DNA of 31,269 nucleotides from Gracilibacillus alcaliphilus. Lineage in GTDB: Bacteria; Bacillota; Bacilli; Bacillales; Amphibacillaceae. Location: positions 1-31,269 of the forward strand of contig NZ_JAFBFA010000048.1 in the NCBI RefSeq assembly GCF_016909015.1. Reading direction: 5' to 3'. Under the pieces are notes generated by a model. The model did not search any database. It saw only the letters and a list, made by a program, of their open reading frames with translations, and was not told the DNA's origin. Below, in pieces: positions 16,344 through 24,468 of this stretch; within the stretch, counting starts at the first letter, position 1, and every line of letters starts with the position of its first letter. The translations under genes were made by a program, and so were the position numbers.

Positions 16344-17201
16344 ATGAAAGGGAACACTTTCCCTGAGGCAGTATATTATTACTTCAAAGAGTGGCAGGAA
16401 TTTGAGATGGCGCCCCACAGACATACAGCTATTGAAATCATGTATGTGATCAATGGTACATGTAAAATCGAAATAGATGGCCGGATCGTTGACTTGCGGC
16501 AGCAACAGTATATTTTTATCTACGGCAATGTTCCTCATCGGCTAATCATCGAGAAAAATAAACCATGCCGTATGCTCAATATTGAATTCGAATGGAAAGA
16601 TGCTGCCGCTCATTTCACAGATATGGATACACTGATCAGCTATGATCATCGTCTGATGGACATGCTGACAGCAGAGGAAGATTTTTTTGTATTGAAAGAC
16701 AGCAGTCATGTTTATAATCAGCTTCGTTCTTTAGTCTTGGAATTAGACTTGCATGCAGACGATAATAAATTACCTATAGATATCTTATTCATTCAATTAC
16801 TTACCACTATTGCCAAAAGTCGCAATGAGCAAAAGCAGCAGATCGATGAAACGAATGAATGGATGATCCATCAAGTGTTAGCCTACATACATGAAAACTA
16901 TGATACCGAAATAAAAGTACAGGATTTGGCAGATATTGTCCATCTGCACCCGAGTTATTTACATCGAGTTTTCAAACAAGCACTTGGAGTAACCATTAAC
17001 GACTATATGAATAACTTAAGAATAGAGAAAGCCAAAATGCTCCTTACCAAAACCGATATACCCGTTACAGAAATTGCTAGCTATGTAGGTATTAATACGA
17101 GTCAATATTTTAGCAACATGTTTAAGGCAGCAACCAGGCTCACTCCTTCCCAGTACCGTAAAAAAGAACAAGACTTTAAGGGTATTGATAAAAGAAGTTA
17201 G
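16344..17201 (+). CDS. AraC-family regulator with N-terminal cupin sensor
   Basis: 285 residues. The N-terminal half is a cupin-like sugar-sensing domain (HRHTAIEIMYVINGTCKIEI, then YIFIYGNVPHRLII). The last 100 residues form two helix-turn-helix motifs (IKVQDLADIVHLHPSYLHRV and VTEIASYVGINTSQYFSNMF) ending with the AraC signature LTPSQYRK. The ATG at 16344 is seven bases from AAGGAGG; the GTG at 16341 would be only four. It has no receiver domain, so it responds directly to a ligand. It is 91 bp upstream of the GH4 gene on the same strand and probably activates it. Confidence 0.92.
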   Translation: MKGNTFPEAVYYYFKEWQEFEMAPHRHTAIEIMYVINGTCKIEIDGRIVDLRQQQYIFIYGNVPHRLIIEKNKPCRMLNIEFEWKDAAAHFTDMDTLISYDHRLMDMLTAEEDFFVLKDSSHVYNQLRSLVLELDLHADDNKLPIDILFIQLLTTIAKSRNEQKQQIDETNEWMIHQVLAYIHENYDTEIKVQDLADIVHLHPSYLHRVFKQALGVTINDYMNNLRIEKAKMLLTKTDIPVTEIASYVGINTSQYFSNMFKAATRLTPSQYRKKEQDFKGIDKRS

Positions 17202-17212
17202 AATTTTATACA
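17185..17212 (+). promoter_or_regulatory. Possible promoter for the GH4 gene
   Basis: TTGATA (17185-17190), a 16-bp spacer and TATACA (17207-17212) overlap the 3' end of the AraC-type gene. A partial cre-like sequence, TGAAAGCGCTCTTT (17238-17251), follows inside the leader and could act as a CcpA roadblock, though its last two bases depart from consensus. Confidence 0.4.
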
Positions 17213-17292
17213 TTTATCCTTCGATAAGTCAGAATAGTGAAAGCGCTCTTTATCCAACCATGCTATATTAAAGGAAACAAAAATAGGAGGTA

Positions 17293-18786
17293 ATGATCAT
17301 TACTTTTAAAATAGCTTTTATCGGTGCAGGAAGTATAGGTTTTACAAGAGGGCTTTTGCGTGATGTCTTATCCGTTCCTGAATTCAAGAATATTGAAGTT
17401 GCTTTTACTGATATCAATCAAAAGAACTTGGATATGGTTACACAATTATGTCAAAGGGATATAGATGAAAATGGACTTTCGATTCAAATTGAAGCAACAA
17501 CGAATAGACGAGAAGCCTTGAAAAACGCGAAATATATTTTTAATGTCGTAAGAATTGGCGGTTTAGAAGCCTTTAAACATGATGTGGAAATCCCCTTGAA
17601 GTATGGCGTAGATCAATGTGTTGGTGATACCTTATGCGCCGGCGGGATTATGTACGGACAGCGGGGCATTGCTGAAATGTTAGAAATTTGTAAAGATATT
17701 CGAGAAGTAGCCAGCACAGACTGTTTATTACTTAATTATGCGAATCCTATGGCAATGCTGACTTGGGCATGTAACAAATATGGCGGTGTCCACACAATTG
17801 GACTGTGTCATGGTGTACAAGGCGGACACAGACAAATTGCCAATGTATTAGGTCGTGACCAGGAAGAAGTAGATATTATTTGTGCAGGGATTAACCACCA
17901 AACATGGTATATCCAAGTGAAAACAGATGGGGAAGACCGCACTGGCGATCTGCTCGAAGCTTTTGAACAACACCCTGAATACAGTAAACAAGAAAAAGTA
18001 CGAATTGATATGCTGCGACGATTTGGTTATTTCAGCACCGAATCAAATGGGCATCTAAGTGAATATGTGCCATGGTACCGCAAGCGCCCAGAAGAAATCA
18101 ACCAGTGGATTGATTTAAGTACATGGATTAATGGGGAAACTGGCGGATATTTACGAGTTTGTACAGAAGGACGAAATTGGTTTGAAACAGACTTTCCGAA
18201 TTGGTTAACAGAACCTGCCTTTGAGTATAAAGAGGAAAATAGAGGGCAAGAACATGGTTCTTACATTTTAGAGGGGTTAGAGACTGGCAGAGTATACCGA
18301 GGCCACTTTAACTATGTGAATAACGGCGTGATCACCAATTTACCAGACGATGCGATCATTGAAGCACCTGGTTATGTGGATCGCAACGGTATTAACATGC
18401 CCGTTGTAGGCGATTTACCACTCGGTCCAGCCGCCGTGTGTAATGTCAGTATTTCCGTCCAGAGATTGGCTGTTGAGGCTGCTGTTCATGGAGATGATTA
18501 TTTACTAAGACAAGCGATGATGATGGACCCTCTTGTAGGTGCTGTCTGTAATCCAAAGGAAATTTGGCAGATGGTGGATGAGTTCCTGGTAGTCCAAGAA
18601 CAGTGGTTACCGCAGTATCGTCAGGCAACAGCAGCAGCCAGAACTCGATTGAACAGTGAAGAGCTCCTTCCAACGAAAGATTATCTAGGTGCGGCTAGGT
18701 TAAAGGTCAAGACAGTCGAAGAAATGGCTCAAAATCGTAAAGAAGCTGTTAAAAATGCAAGCGAGGCGGATAAAGGAGATTTTTAA
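17293..18786 (+). CDS. GH4 family NAD- and Mn-dependent glycosidase, alpha-galactosidase (MelA)-like
   Basis: 497 residues, cytoplasmic. The Rossmann motif is IGAGSIGFTRG (residues 10-20), followed by the family motif NYANPMAM. The metal ligands are Cys172 in GLCHGVQGG and His202 in CAGINHQTW; GYFSTESNGHLSEYVPWY matches the MelA branch more than LplD or maltose-6-phosphate hydrolases. GH4 enzymes cleave glycosides by transient NAD-dependent oxidation at C3. Alpha-galactosidase is the best guess; alpha-glucosidase or a uronidase is possible. The start is uncertain: AGGAGG is only two bases from ATG 17293, whereas an in-frame ATT at 17299 has ideal spacing. It is controlled by the adjacent AraC-type regulator. 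Confidence 0.88.
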   Translation: MIITFKIAFIGAGSIGFTRGLLRDVLSVPEFKNIEVAFTDINQKNLDMVTQLCQRDIDENGLSIQIEATTNRREALKNAKYIFNVVRIGGLEAFKHDVEIPLKYGVDQCVGDTLCAGGIMYGQRGIAEMLEICKDIREVASTDCLLLNYANPMAMLTWACNKYGGVHTIGLCHGVQGGHRQIANVLGRDQEEVDIICAGINHQTWYIQVKTDGEDRTGDLLEAFEQHPEYSKQEKVRIDMLRRFGYFSTESNGHLSEYVPWYRKRPEEINQWIDLSTWINGETGGYLRVCTEGRNWFETDFPNWLTEPAFEYKEENRGQEHGSYILEGLETGRVYRGHFNYVNNGVITNLPDDAIIEAPGYVDRNGINMPVVGDLPLGPAAVCNVSISVQRLAVEAAVHGDDYLLRQAMMMDPLVGAVCNPKEIWQMVDEFLVVQEQWLPQYRQATAAARTRLNSEELLPTKDYLGAARLKVKTVEEMAQNRKEAVKNASEADKGDF

Positions 18787-18794
18787 TATCTAAT

Positions 18795-18818
18795 ATCAGT
18801 GGGGGTATCCCCACTGAT
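18795..18818. terminator. Hairpin between convergent genes (probable bidirectional barrier)
   Basis: ATCAGTGGGG / CCCCACTGAT is a perfect 10-bp GC-rich stem with loop GTAT, 8 bp after the GH4 stop and about 55 bp before the end of the convergent TRAP permease gene. No U-tract flanks it on either side, so it may protect the 3' end rather than terminate by itself. Confidence 0.55.
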
Positions 18819-18873
18819 CATGATCCATTGGACTTGTCTTCCGGCCAGATAGTATTACTGCAGATCCTATTTC

Positions 18874-20871
18874 CTATGCACCTGCATGCTGTAGTTTATC
18901 CTTCTTATCCTTTCTTGTGAGCAACTGCATGATAAATAAAACGATGAAAATCCCAAGCCCAATAATATCAGAAATACCTTCAGGATATATCAGCAGTAAA
19001 CCGGTTATAAGCGTAATAATTCGTTCTGTCCAGTGAATTTTCCGATACCAAAATCCAATCATACTAGCTCCAATTACTAGCATCCCCAGTACGGCTGTAA
19101 TGACTGCCCAAGCAACATCTAAATAGCTTCCTTCCATCATCAGCAAGGTCGGGTTTAAGACGAACATATATGGAATAATAAATGCAGCAATAGCCAGTTT
19201 AGCTGCATTAAAGCCGGTACGTATCGGTTCACCGCCTGAAATTCCAGTTGCAGCAAATGCGGCCAGTGCAACAGGTGGGGTGATATCAGCAAGGATACCG
19301 AAATAAAAAACAAACATATGGGCAGCTAATACAGGAATAGCCACCTCTAAGCTGCCATTTAAAGCTAAAATAGCAGGCAATGCAATGGTTGATGTGATAA
19401 TATAATTGGCGGTTGTTGGTGAACCCATCCCTAAAATAAGCGAAGCAATCATGGTAAAAAACAAAGTAAGTAATAACTGTGACTCTGGTGAAAAGGAAAC
19501 AGAACCCGCGATATTTACAAGACCGTTGCCTAATTTCAAACCTAAACCTGTCTTTGTAACAACCCCTACAATAATACCTGCACATGCCGTTGCTGCTGCT
19601 ACACCTAACGCAGTTCTTGCACCTTGCTGCAGTGCTAGGATAAATTTCCCTGGCGTTATTCTTGTATCTTTTCTAAAAAGACTGACAATAACAGTTGCTA
19701 AAATCCCATAGAGCGCGGCTCTCTCTACGCTTATCCCTTGGAACAGAAACAATACAATAGCGAGAATGGGTAAAAGAAGATGGATCTTCTTAAACACGTC
19801 TTTTTTATTGGGTATTTCTTCATCCTTCAATCCATGAAGTCCTGTTCGTTTTGCCTCAAGATGTGTCATAATCCAAATACCAGCAAAATATAAAATAGCA
19901 GGTATAACGGCCGCCTTGGCAATATTCCAGTAGCTTTCCCCTGCAAATTCAATCATCAAAAATGCGGCAGCACCCATGATTGGCGGCATAATCTGTCCAC
20001 CTGTAGATGCGGTTGCTTCCACTGCACCTGCGAAATTTTTGCGATAACCTAATTTTTTCATCATGGGAATAGTATAAGAACCTGTTGTTACTGTATTAGC
20101 AACAGAGCTCCCAGAAATCGTACCATTTAGCGCACTAGAAAAAATCGCTACCTTTGCTGGTCCGCCTGTCCGTTTACCAGCTATCGCAATTGCTAAATCA
20201 TTAAAATATTGACCCACCCCTGTTTGAACAAGAAATGCCCCAAATAACAGGAATAAGAAAATATAGGTGGAAGATACTTGTAATGGTGTCCCTAGAATCC
20301 CCTCTGTAGTAAAAAACATGGATCCAATTAATTGGTTCAAACTAAGCCCTCGATGTATCAGCATCCCTGGCATTTGCGGCCCAAATAGAGCATACAAAAT
20401 AAAAAGAACCGCAATAATCGTAATAGGAAAACCAACAGCACGCCGTGATGCTTCTAATACTAGAAGGATGGCGATCCCTCCAATTATCATTTGTACATGA
20501 TGAATACCTCCAATTTGTTGAACTAGTGTGTCATAATAAACCGGCCAATATGCACATACTACAATAGAAATTACAGCTAGTAAGTAATCATACCAAGGTA
20601 TGGAATTCTTTTTTTTCTTCCGAATAGCAGGAAACAGGAGAAATATAAGCACTAAAGCAAATCCGAGGTGAACCGTTCGTTGTAAATAGGCGGTAAATTG
20701 TCCAAAAATCCCTGTATATATTTGAAACAAGGAGAAGGCAATTAAAATAACGAAGACTGTTTTTGCCATGATTCCTTGTAAGTTTCTTGTATTGGCTTCG
20801 GCATCATACTTTTCTAATAATGCTTGTTGTTGTTCTGCAGTAACTTCATTTACCTTATTCTCTTCACTCAT
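18874..20871 (-). CDS. TRAP transporter fused permease, TAXI type (4TM/12TM)
   Basis: 665 residues, with small and large membrane subunits fused, the usual form in TAXI-TRAP systems. The N-terminal 30 residues are cytoplasmic, followed by about 16 or more membrane segments. DctM-type motifs are clear: SALNGTISGSSVANTVTTGS, GGQIMPPIMGAAAFLM, ILGMGSPTTANYII and DITPPVALAAFAATGISGG. It uses an ion gradient to import the solute captured by the TAXI lipoprotein. It overlaps the DUF1850 gene by 8 bp, so the two are translationally coupled. TAXI substrates are mostly acidic (for example glutamate or dicarboxylates) or unknown, so this need not be a sugar system. Confidence 0.93.
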   Translation of the reverse strand: MSEENKVNEVTAEQQQALLEKYDAEANTRNLQGIMAKTVFVILIAFSLFQIYTGIFGQFTAYLQRTVHLGFALVLIFLLFPAIRKKKKNSIPWYDYLLAVISIVVCAYWPVYYDTLVQQIGGIHHVQMIIGGIAILLVLEASRRAVGFPITIIAVLFILYALFGPQMPGMLIHRGLSLNQLIGSMFFTTEGILGTPLQVSSTYIFLFLLFGAFLVQTGVGQYFNDLAIAIAGKRTGGPAKVAIFSSALNGTISGSSVANTVTTGSYTIPMMKKLGYRKNFAGAVEATASTGGQIMPPIMGAAAFLMIEFAGESYWNIAKAAVIPAILYFAGIWIMTHLEAKRTGLHGLKDEEIPNKKDVFKKIHLLLPILAIVLFLFQGISVERAALYGILATVIVSLFRKDTRITPGKFILALQQGARTALGVAAATACAGIIVGVVTKTGLGLKLGNGLVNIAGSVSFSPESQLLLTLFFTMIASLILGMGSPTTANYIITSTIALPAILALNGSLEVAIPVLAAHMFVFYFGILADITPPVALAAFAATGISGGEPIRTGFNAAKLAIAAFIIPYMFVLNPTLLMMEGSYLDVAWAVITAVLGMLVIGASMIGFWYRKIHWTERIITLITGLLLIYPEGISDIIGLGIFIVLFIMQLLTRKDKKDKLQHAGA

Positions 20872-21406
20872 GTATTCTCACTCCTTTCAAATAATTCCAT
20901 AAGGTAAGCTTTTCTACCTTTAATCGGAACCAAGCTCCTGGTTCGAAATATTGATTAAACCAGACCATATGACCATTCTCTGGTTCGTCAGCAGTGCCCC
21001 AGATTAGACGGTTTTCTGAAACAGTTTTTCCATTACGTATATTCAGGGATGGGAAAAAGTTGTCTAAGTTTTTGACATGGTATTTTCCATCCTCATATAC
21101 AAACTCTTCACCTTCTAATGCATTAGAAGGCATTCCAATTCCAAAATGTTCATAAACTATTTCAAATTGCTCCATCCCTAAATCATCTGTAATTTTATAC
21201 TTTTCGACAACATCTGTTAGATGAATAGAATGGGTAAAAATGATTTGAAATACTTCCCCCTTTTCGATCGGTAAAAAAGCGCTTATATGATTTGTATTCT
21301 CTTGATAAAAAATTAATGCCGTTTTAAAAGGAATAATGAAAACGGACACAAAAAACGTAACAAGCAAAGCTATACCGATACTAAACATTATGAATTTACG
21401 TCTCAT
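20864..21406 (-). CDS. DUF1850 protein associated with TAXI-TRAP transporter
   Basis: 180 residues with one N-terminal membrane anchor (about residues 7-28) and an extracytoplasmic beta-rich domain. The family pattern FTHSIHLTDVVEKYKI and IVYEHFGIGMPSN, then NGHMVWFNQYFEPGAWFRLKV, fits DUF1850, which is nearly always encoded between the TAXI binding protein and the fused permease. Its function is unknown; a role in assembly or ligand delivery is a guess. It overlaps the permease gene by 8 bp and follows the binding-protein gene after 108 bp containing a hairpin. Confidence 0.85.
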   Translation of the reverse strand: MRRKFIMFSIGIALLVTFFVSVFIIPFKTALIFYQENTNHISAFLPIEKGEVFQIIFTHSIHLTDVVEKYKITDDLGMEQFEIVYEHFGIGMPSNALEGEEFVYEDGKYHVKNLDNFFPSLNIRNGKTVSENRLIWGTADEPENGHMVWFNQYFEPGAWFRLKVEKLTLWNYLKGVRIHE

Positions 21407-21448
21407 CAGACAGTCACCCGAATTTGGATTTATCGATCAAAACAGAAA

Positions 21449-21486
21449 GAGCGGCTGCTATCTTTTTTATAATAGGCAGCCGTCTC
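21449..21486 (-). terminator. Attenuator hairpin after the TAXI binding-protein gene
   Basis: Minus strand GAGACGGCTGCCTAT pairs with ATAGCAGCCGCTC apart from two single-base bulges, around an AT-rich loop, and is followed by TTTCTGTTTT. It lies 28 bp after the binding-protein stop codon and before the DUF1850 gene, so it probably terminates part of the transcription and lowers permease expression. Confidence 0.65.
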
Positions 21487-21514
21487 AATAAATGGAGAAT
21501 AGCAGCGAGGCTAC

Positions 21515-22513
21515 TTATTCTGCACTAATACCTTGTTCGTCAAAATATTTTTGTGCTCCTGGGTGTACTTCAATACCAATACCATCTAACGCAGTATCAA
21601 GTGTAATGAGCGAAGCTTTATCATGAGCCATACTGTCTGCATTTTCATAGATTGCCTTCGTTATGTCATATACAGTATCTTCTGGAATATCATCTCTGAC
21701 TGCAATCATTGCAAGGACTGCTACTGTTACGACATCCTCTTCTAATCCATACGTACCTTTAGCCACCGTATCCTGTGCATAGAATGGATATTTTTCAATT
21801 AATTCATTAATTTTCCCCTCTGCAATTGGAACAATAGAAACATCTACTGTTGCAGCTAAGCCCTCCACAGCACCAGTAGGAGTACCTGCGGTAATAAATG
21901 CTGCATCAATATTACCATCTTGAATGCCACCAGTTGATTCACCAAAATCCAAATTTTGTGCTTCGATATCATCCATAGACATACCATGGATTTCTAGTAT
22001 TTGTTCTGCATTTATATAGGTACCTGATCCAGGTGCACCAACAGATACTGTTTTGCCAGCCAAATCTTCAACAGAACTGATTCCAGAATCTTTTGTGGTT
22101 ACAATTTGAATTGTTTCAGGATAGAGTGAGCCAATGGCTTGCACATTTTCAACTTTATTCCCTTCAAAGGCTTGAATGCCTTGTACCGCATTATCGATTA
22201 CATCTGTTTGTACAAATGCTAATTCTGCTTCCTCCTCTTGTAAGGCAACTACATTATCAGCAGATGCATTGGAGGATAGGGCATCTGTTTGAATATCTGT
22301 TGCTTCTGTTATGGTTGTTGCCATTTCACCCCCTAGAGGATAATAAGTACCGCTTGTTCCACCGGTGAGTAAACTTAAAAATTCAGGTGCATCATCACTT
22401 GAACTTGTATCACCATCTTCATCAACCTCTGATTCATTGCTTCCACATGCAACTAAAAATAAAGACATGGCAAGCAGGGAAATAAACATAAATAATAAAC
22501 TCTTTAATTTCAT
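21515..22513 (-). CDS. TAXI-family TRAP transporter solute-binding lipoprotein
   Basis: 332 residues. The signal peptide ends in the lipobox LVAC with lipidated Cys23, followed by a Ser/Asp/Glu-rich acidic linker. Family motifs are LLTGGTSGTYYPLGGEMAT, ELAFVQTDV, LAGKTVSVGAPGSGTYINAEQILE, IDAAFITAGTPTGAVEGLA and HPGAQKYFDEQGI. It binds the solute outside the cell and passes it to the fused permease. It is the first gene of the three-gene TAXI-TRAP operon, with its promoter at 22536-22563 and a hairpin after its stop. The ribosome site AGGGGG has a rather long spacing of 11 bases. Confidence 0.93.
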   Translation of the reverse strand: MKLKSLLFMFISLLAMSLFLVACGSNESEVDEDGDTSSSDDAPEFLSLLTGGTSGTYYPLGGEMATTITEATDIQTDALSSNASADNVVALQEEEAELAFVQTDVIDNAVQGIQAFEGNKVENVQAIGSLYPETIQIVTTKDSGISSVEDLAGKTVSVGAPGSGTYINAEQILEIHGMSMDDIEAQNLDFGESTGGIQDGNIDAAFITAGTPTGAVEGLAATVDVSIVPIAEGKINELIEKYPFYAQDTVAKGTYGLEEDVVTVAVLAMIAVRDDIPEDTVYDITKAIYENADSMAHDKASLITLDTALDGIGIEVHPGAQKYFDEQGISAE

Positions 22514-22535
22514 AAAAGTAGATACCCCCTGTTTA

Positions 22536-22563
22536 ATTATAAGTATGGGTATAATACTATGAA
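22536..22563 (-). promoter_or_regulatory. Promoter of the TAXI-TRAP operon
   Basis: Minus strand TTCATA (22558-22563), 16 bp, then a perfect TATAAT (22536-22541), about 23 bp before the start codon. The -35 is weak. Confidence 0.4.
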
Positions 22564-22905
22564 TTTATGAGCCAAATCATTCTAGAAAATTAAAATCTGC
22601 TCTTTATATACTAGTTTTAAAGATTCTTTATCGTTTATTTTCATAGTAAGAAACTCAGTGATTAGGACCTTCCAAAAAATAACATTTCATATTCCGAGGG
22701 GCATGCTCTTCAGCTAACAGGCGTTAGGATAGTTGACCATTATGTTGCCTCACTGATTGGAGATATATAAGTGAAAGAAACCTTGATAATGATGTTGTCC
22801 ATTTTCCTTGATAGAATGCTTCCATAAAAAGTAATCAGATAAGCTGATCTAGGGACTATACAGTTATGATGCTATTTCTTGCATGAGTGTGGAACTATTT
22901 CCTAG
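22564..22905. other. Non-coding stretch, no gene recognised
   Basis: About 340 bp upstream of the TAXI-TRAP promoter. One short plus-strand frame around 22698-22769 (EGHALQLTGVRIVDHYVASL then a stop) reads like a decayed coding fragment, but I cannot assign it to a family. Nothing else is supportable. Confidence 0.3.
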
Positions 22906-23040
22906 CGCAGGCCAACCGCGAAGACTTCTGTGGGAACAGCACGGGGCGAAGATCCACTTGAAAAATGTTCTTCTTTTTCAAGTTAGCTGAGGCCGTGCCC
23001 ACAAAAAGCGGAGTGGTTGGCCGAAGCGAATCTTCGCACC
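22903..23040. repeat. Long three-armed palindromic repeat (Bacillaceae extragenic element)
   Basis: Nested inverted repeats share one axis: an outer GCGAAGA/TCTTCGC and GGCCAACC (22910-22917) with GGTTGGCC (23015-23022); a middle TGTGG...GCACGG with CCGTGCCCACA; and an inner perfect 10-bp stem ACTTGAAAAA/TTTTTCAAGT with loop TGTTCTTC. The GC content is clearly higher than the flanks. The sequence resembles, from memory, high-copy extragenic palindromes of Bacillaceae, but no second copy is present in the window. It could be a MITE-like element or a structured RNA. Confidence 0.65.
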
Positions 23041-23159
23041 CTTATTCTGTCAAAATAATAGCAAGGTAATATAGGAGAACGAATTACCCAATAATAAGGT
23101 GTAGGTTTTTGTCTATGGGTATGAAAGTTGAATATACATCAAACAGAATCATCTAATAC

Positions 23160-23201
23160 AAAAAGCTGTTGCAAAATGTAAATATTGCATTTTGCAACAG
23201 C
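23160..23201 (-). terminator. Rho-independent terminator of the amino-sugar operon
   Basis: Minus strand GCTGTTGCAAAATG (23188-23201) pairs perfectly with CATTTTGCAACAGC (23165-23178) around a 9-nt loop, then TTTTTG. It lies 115 bp after the stop of the ROK gene, the last gene of the operon; the bases in between show nothing recognisable. Confidence 0.8.
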
Positions 23202-23315
23202 CTTGTTGTTTTGACAATCGAATGAATTTCATTATTTTAGTTTTGAGCCTGCAGGTTTTAAGCTGGGCTGATGGACAATTGCTCTGGGATAAATTTGACG
23301 GTTTATCTATTGTAA

Positions 23316-24440
23316 CTAAAACTTACCATGTTCAAAATCAAAAAATACCGCTAAAGCAGCCCCTGTTACTTGGTCATACTTATGTTCGCTGAACGTAATC
23401 TCTGTCATGGCAGCCGGAATCCGTAAGGCATCACTTTGAACCTTTTCTAGACAAGCATCAGTAAATGCCTTCGATTTATTATAAGGTGAATCAATAATAA
23501 TTTGGTCTGGGTTCATCAAATGCATAATATAAATTAAGGCTTTGCCCAGATTGTTGCCAAAATCAGCTGCAATGTCAGCCACCTGATCGGGAATGAATGA
23601 GGTCAATGGCAAATCCAGTCTTTTCTCGTTGATCTGTTCCAGCCGTTTAGAAAAGGCCAATTCGCTAATCATGACCTCTAAACAGCCTGTCTGACCACAA
23701 GGGCATTGCGGTCCATGTTCCGATACAGGGATATGGCCGACCTCTCCAGCCGTCCAGCTGCCTCCGCTTAATAGCTGGTGCTGCTTGACAAAGGCACCTC
23801 CAACCCCTTCACTTACTTGAAGAAAGAAGATGCTGTCTGCCATTGTTCCCGTTTGTTCCAGACTTTGCAAGGCATTCATTCTTACTCTGTTTTGGATAAA
23901 GATAGGCAGATCCAGATCAAATTCCTTCTTTAAGTCGAATGGCTCATTGAACCACCCTAATCTGGACGATTCATATACAATCGCTTGGTCAGAATTGACA
24001 ATACCAGGAATAGCAATGCCCGCCCCCAAAATCTGGCCGTGTCTTGCTTGCATATCCTTAATTTCCGAAACGATCGCTTCTTTCGCCTTGCTGATGTCTT
24101 TGCACGAGCAGTCTTTTTTCCGCTCTTCTAAGATATTCCCATTATAGTGCATAACGGTCACTTGAATATTATCTTCATTGACTAATACACCAACCGATTT
24201 ATATGCTTGTTCTGCTAGCTGCAACATAATCTTCGGTCTGCCCTTGGCAGAACGGGTTCTTACCCCTACTTCCTCAATCATCCCTGTACCAATTAAATCT
24301 TCTACTATTAATGAGACGGTATTTTTGCTTACGCCCATATGGGCTACAAGATCTTTTCTTGATGTTCTCTTGAGCTGCCTTACTAAAGAGAGCAGTTTAC
24401 GCTTGTTAACCTCTCTCAAAATACCAGTTCCTTTTGACAC
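23316..24440 (-). CDS. ROK-family transcriptional regulator (NagC/XylR type), kinase motif lost
   Basis: 374 residues. The N-terminal winged helix-turn-helix spans about residues 15-65 (SRKDLVAHMGVSKNTVSLIV). The ROK sugar-binding fold follows with ILGAGIAIPGIV, AGEVGHIPV (231-239) and the zinc motif CPCGQTGCLE (246-255). Where ROK kinases have the catalytic Asn-Asp of ENDAN, this protein has QNRVRMNA (183-190), so it should bind but not phosphorylate a sugar. It is probably the operon's repressor, with the amino sugar or its phosphate as inducer. The start is GTG at 24438-24440 with AAGGAGT eight bases upstream. It is the last gene of the seven-gene operon. Confidence 0.9.
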   Translation of the reverse strand: MSKGTGILREVNKRKLLSLVRQLKRTSRKDLVAHMGVSKNTVSLIVEDLIGTGMIEEVGVRTRSAKGRPKIMLQLAEQAYKSVGVLVNEDNIQVTVMHYNGNILEERKKDCSCKDISKAKEAIVSEIKDMQARHGQILGAGIAIPGIVNSDQAIVYESSRLGWFNEPFDLKKEFDLDLPIFIQNRVRMNALQSLEQTGTMADSIFFLQVSEGVGGAFVKQHQLLSGGSWTAGEVGHIPVSEHGPQCPCGQTGCLEVMISELAFSKRLEQINEKRLDLPLTSFIPDQVADIAADFGNNLGKALIYIMHLMNPDQIIIDSPYNKSKAFTDACLEKVQSDALRIPAAMTEITFSEHKYDQVTGAALAVFFDFEHGKF

Positions 24441-24468
24441 ATCGATGCACTCCTTGGAACGGCTGACA

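Noticed and set aside
21274..21288. cre-like AAAAAAGCGCTTATA inside the DUF1850 gene
   Set aside because: It is in mid-gene with no promoter next to it and departs from the consensus at the outer positions.
22698..22769. Possible coding remnant EGHALQLTGVRIVDHYVASL
   Set aside because: It is too short, has no start or recognisable family, and neighbouring frames do not continue it.
23160..23201. Perfect inverted repeat GCTGTTGCAAAATG considered as an insertion-sequence end
   Set aside because: The position after the last operon gene, the short loop and the U-tract fit a terminator; no transposase is recognisable nearby.
23192..23392. 66-codon plus-strand frame near the end of the ROK gene
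   Set aside because: It begins inside the terminator hairpin, overlaps the ROK gene antisense and has no ribosome site.
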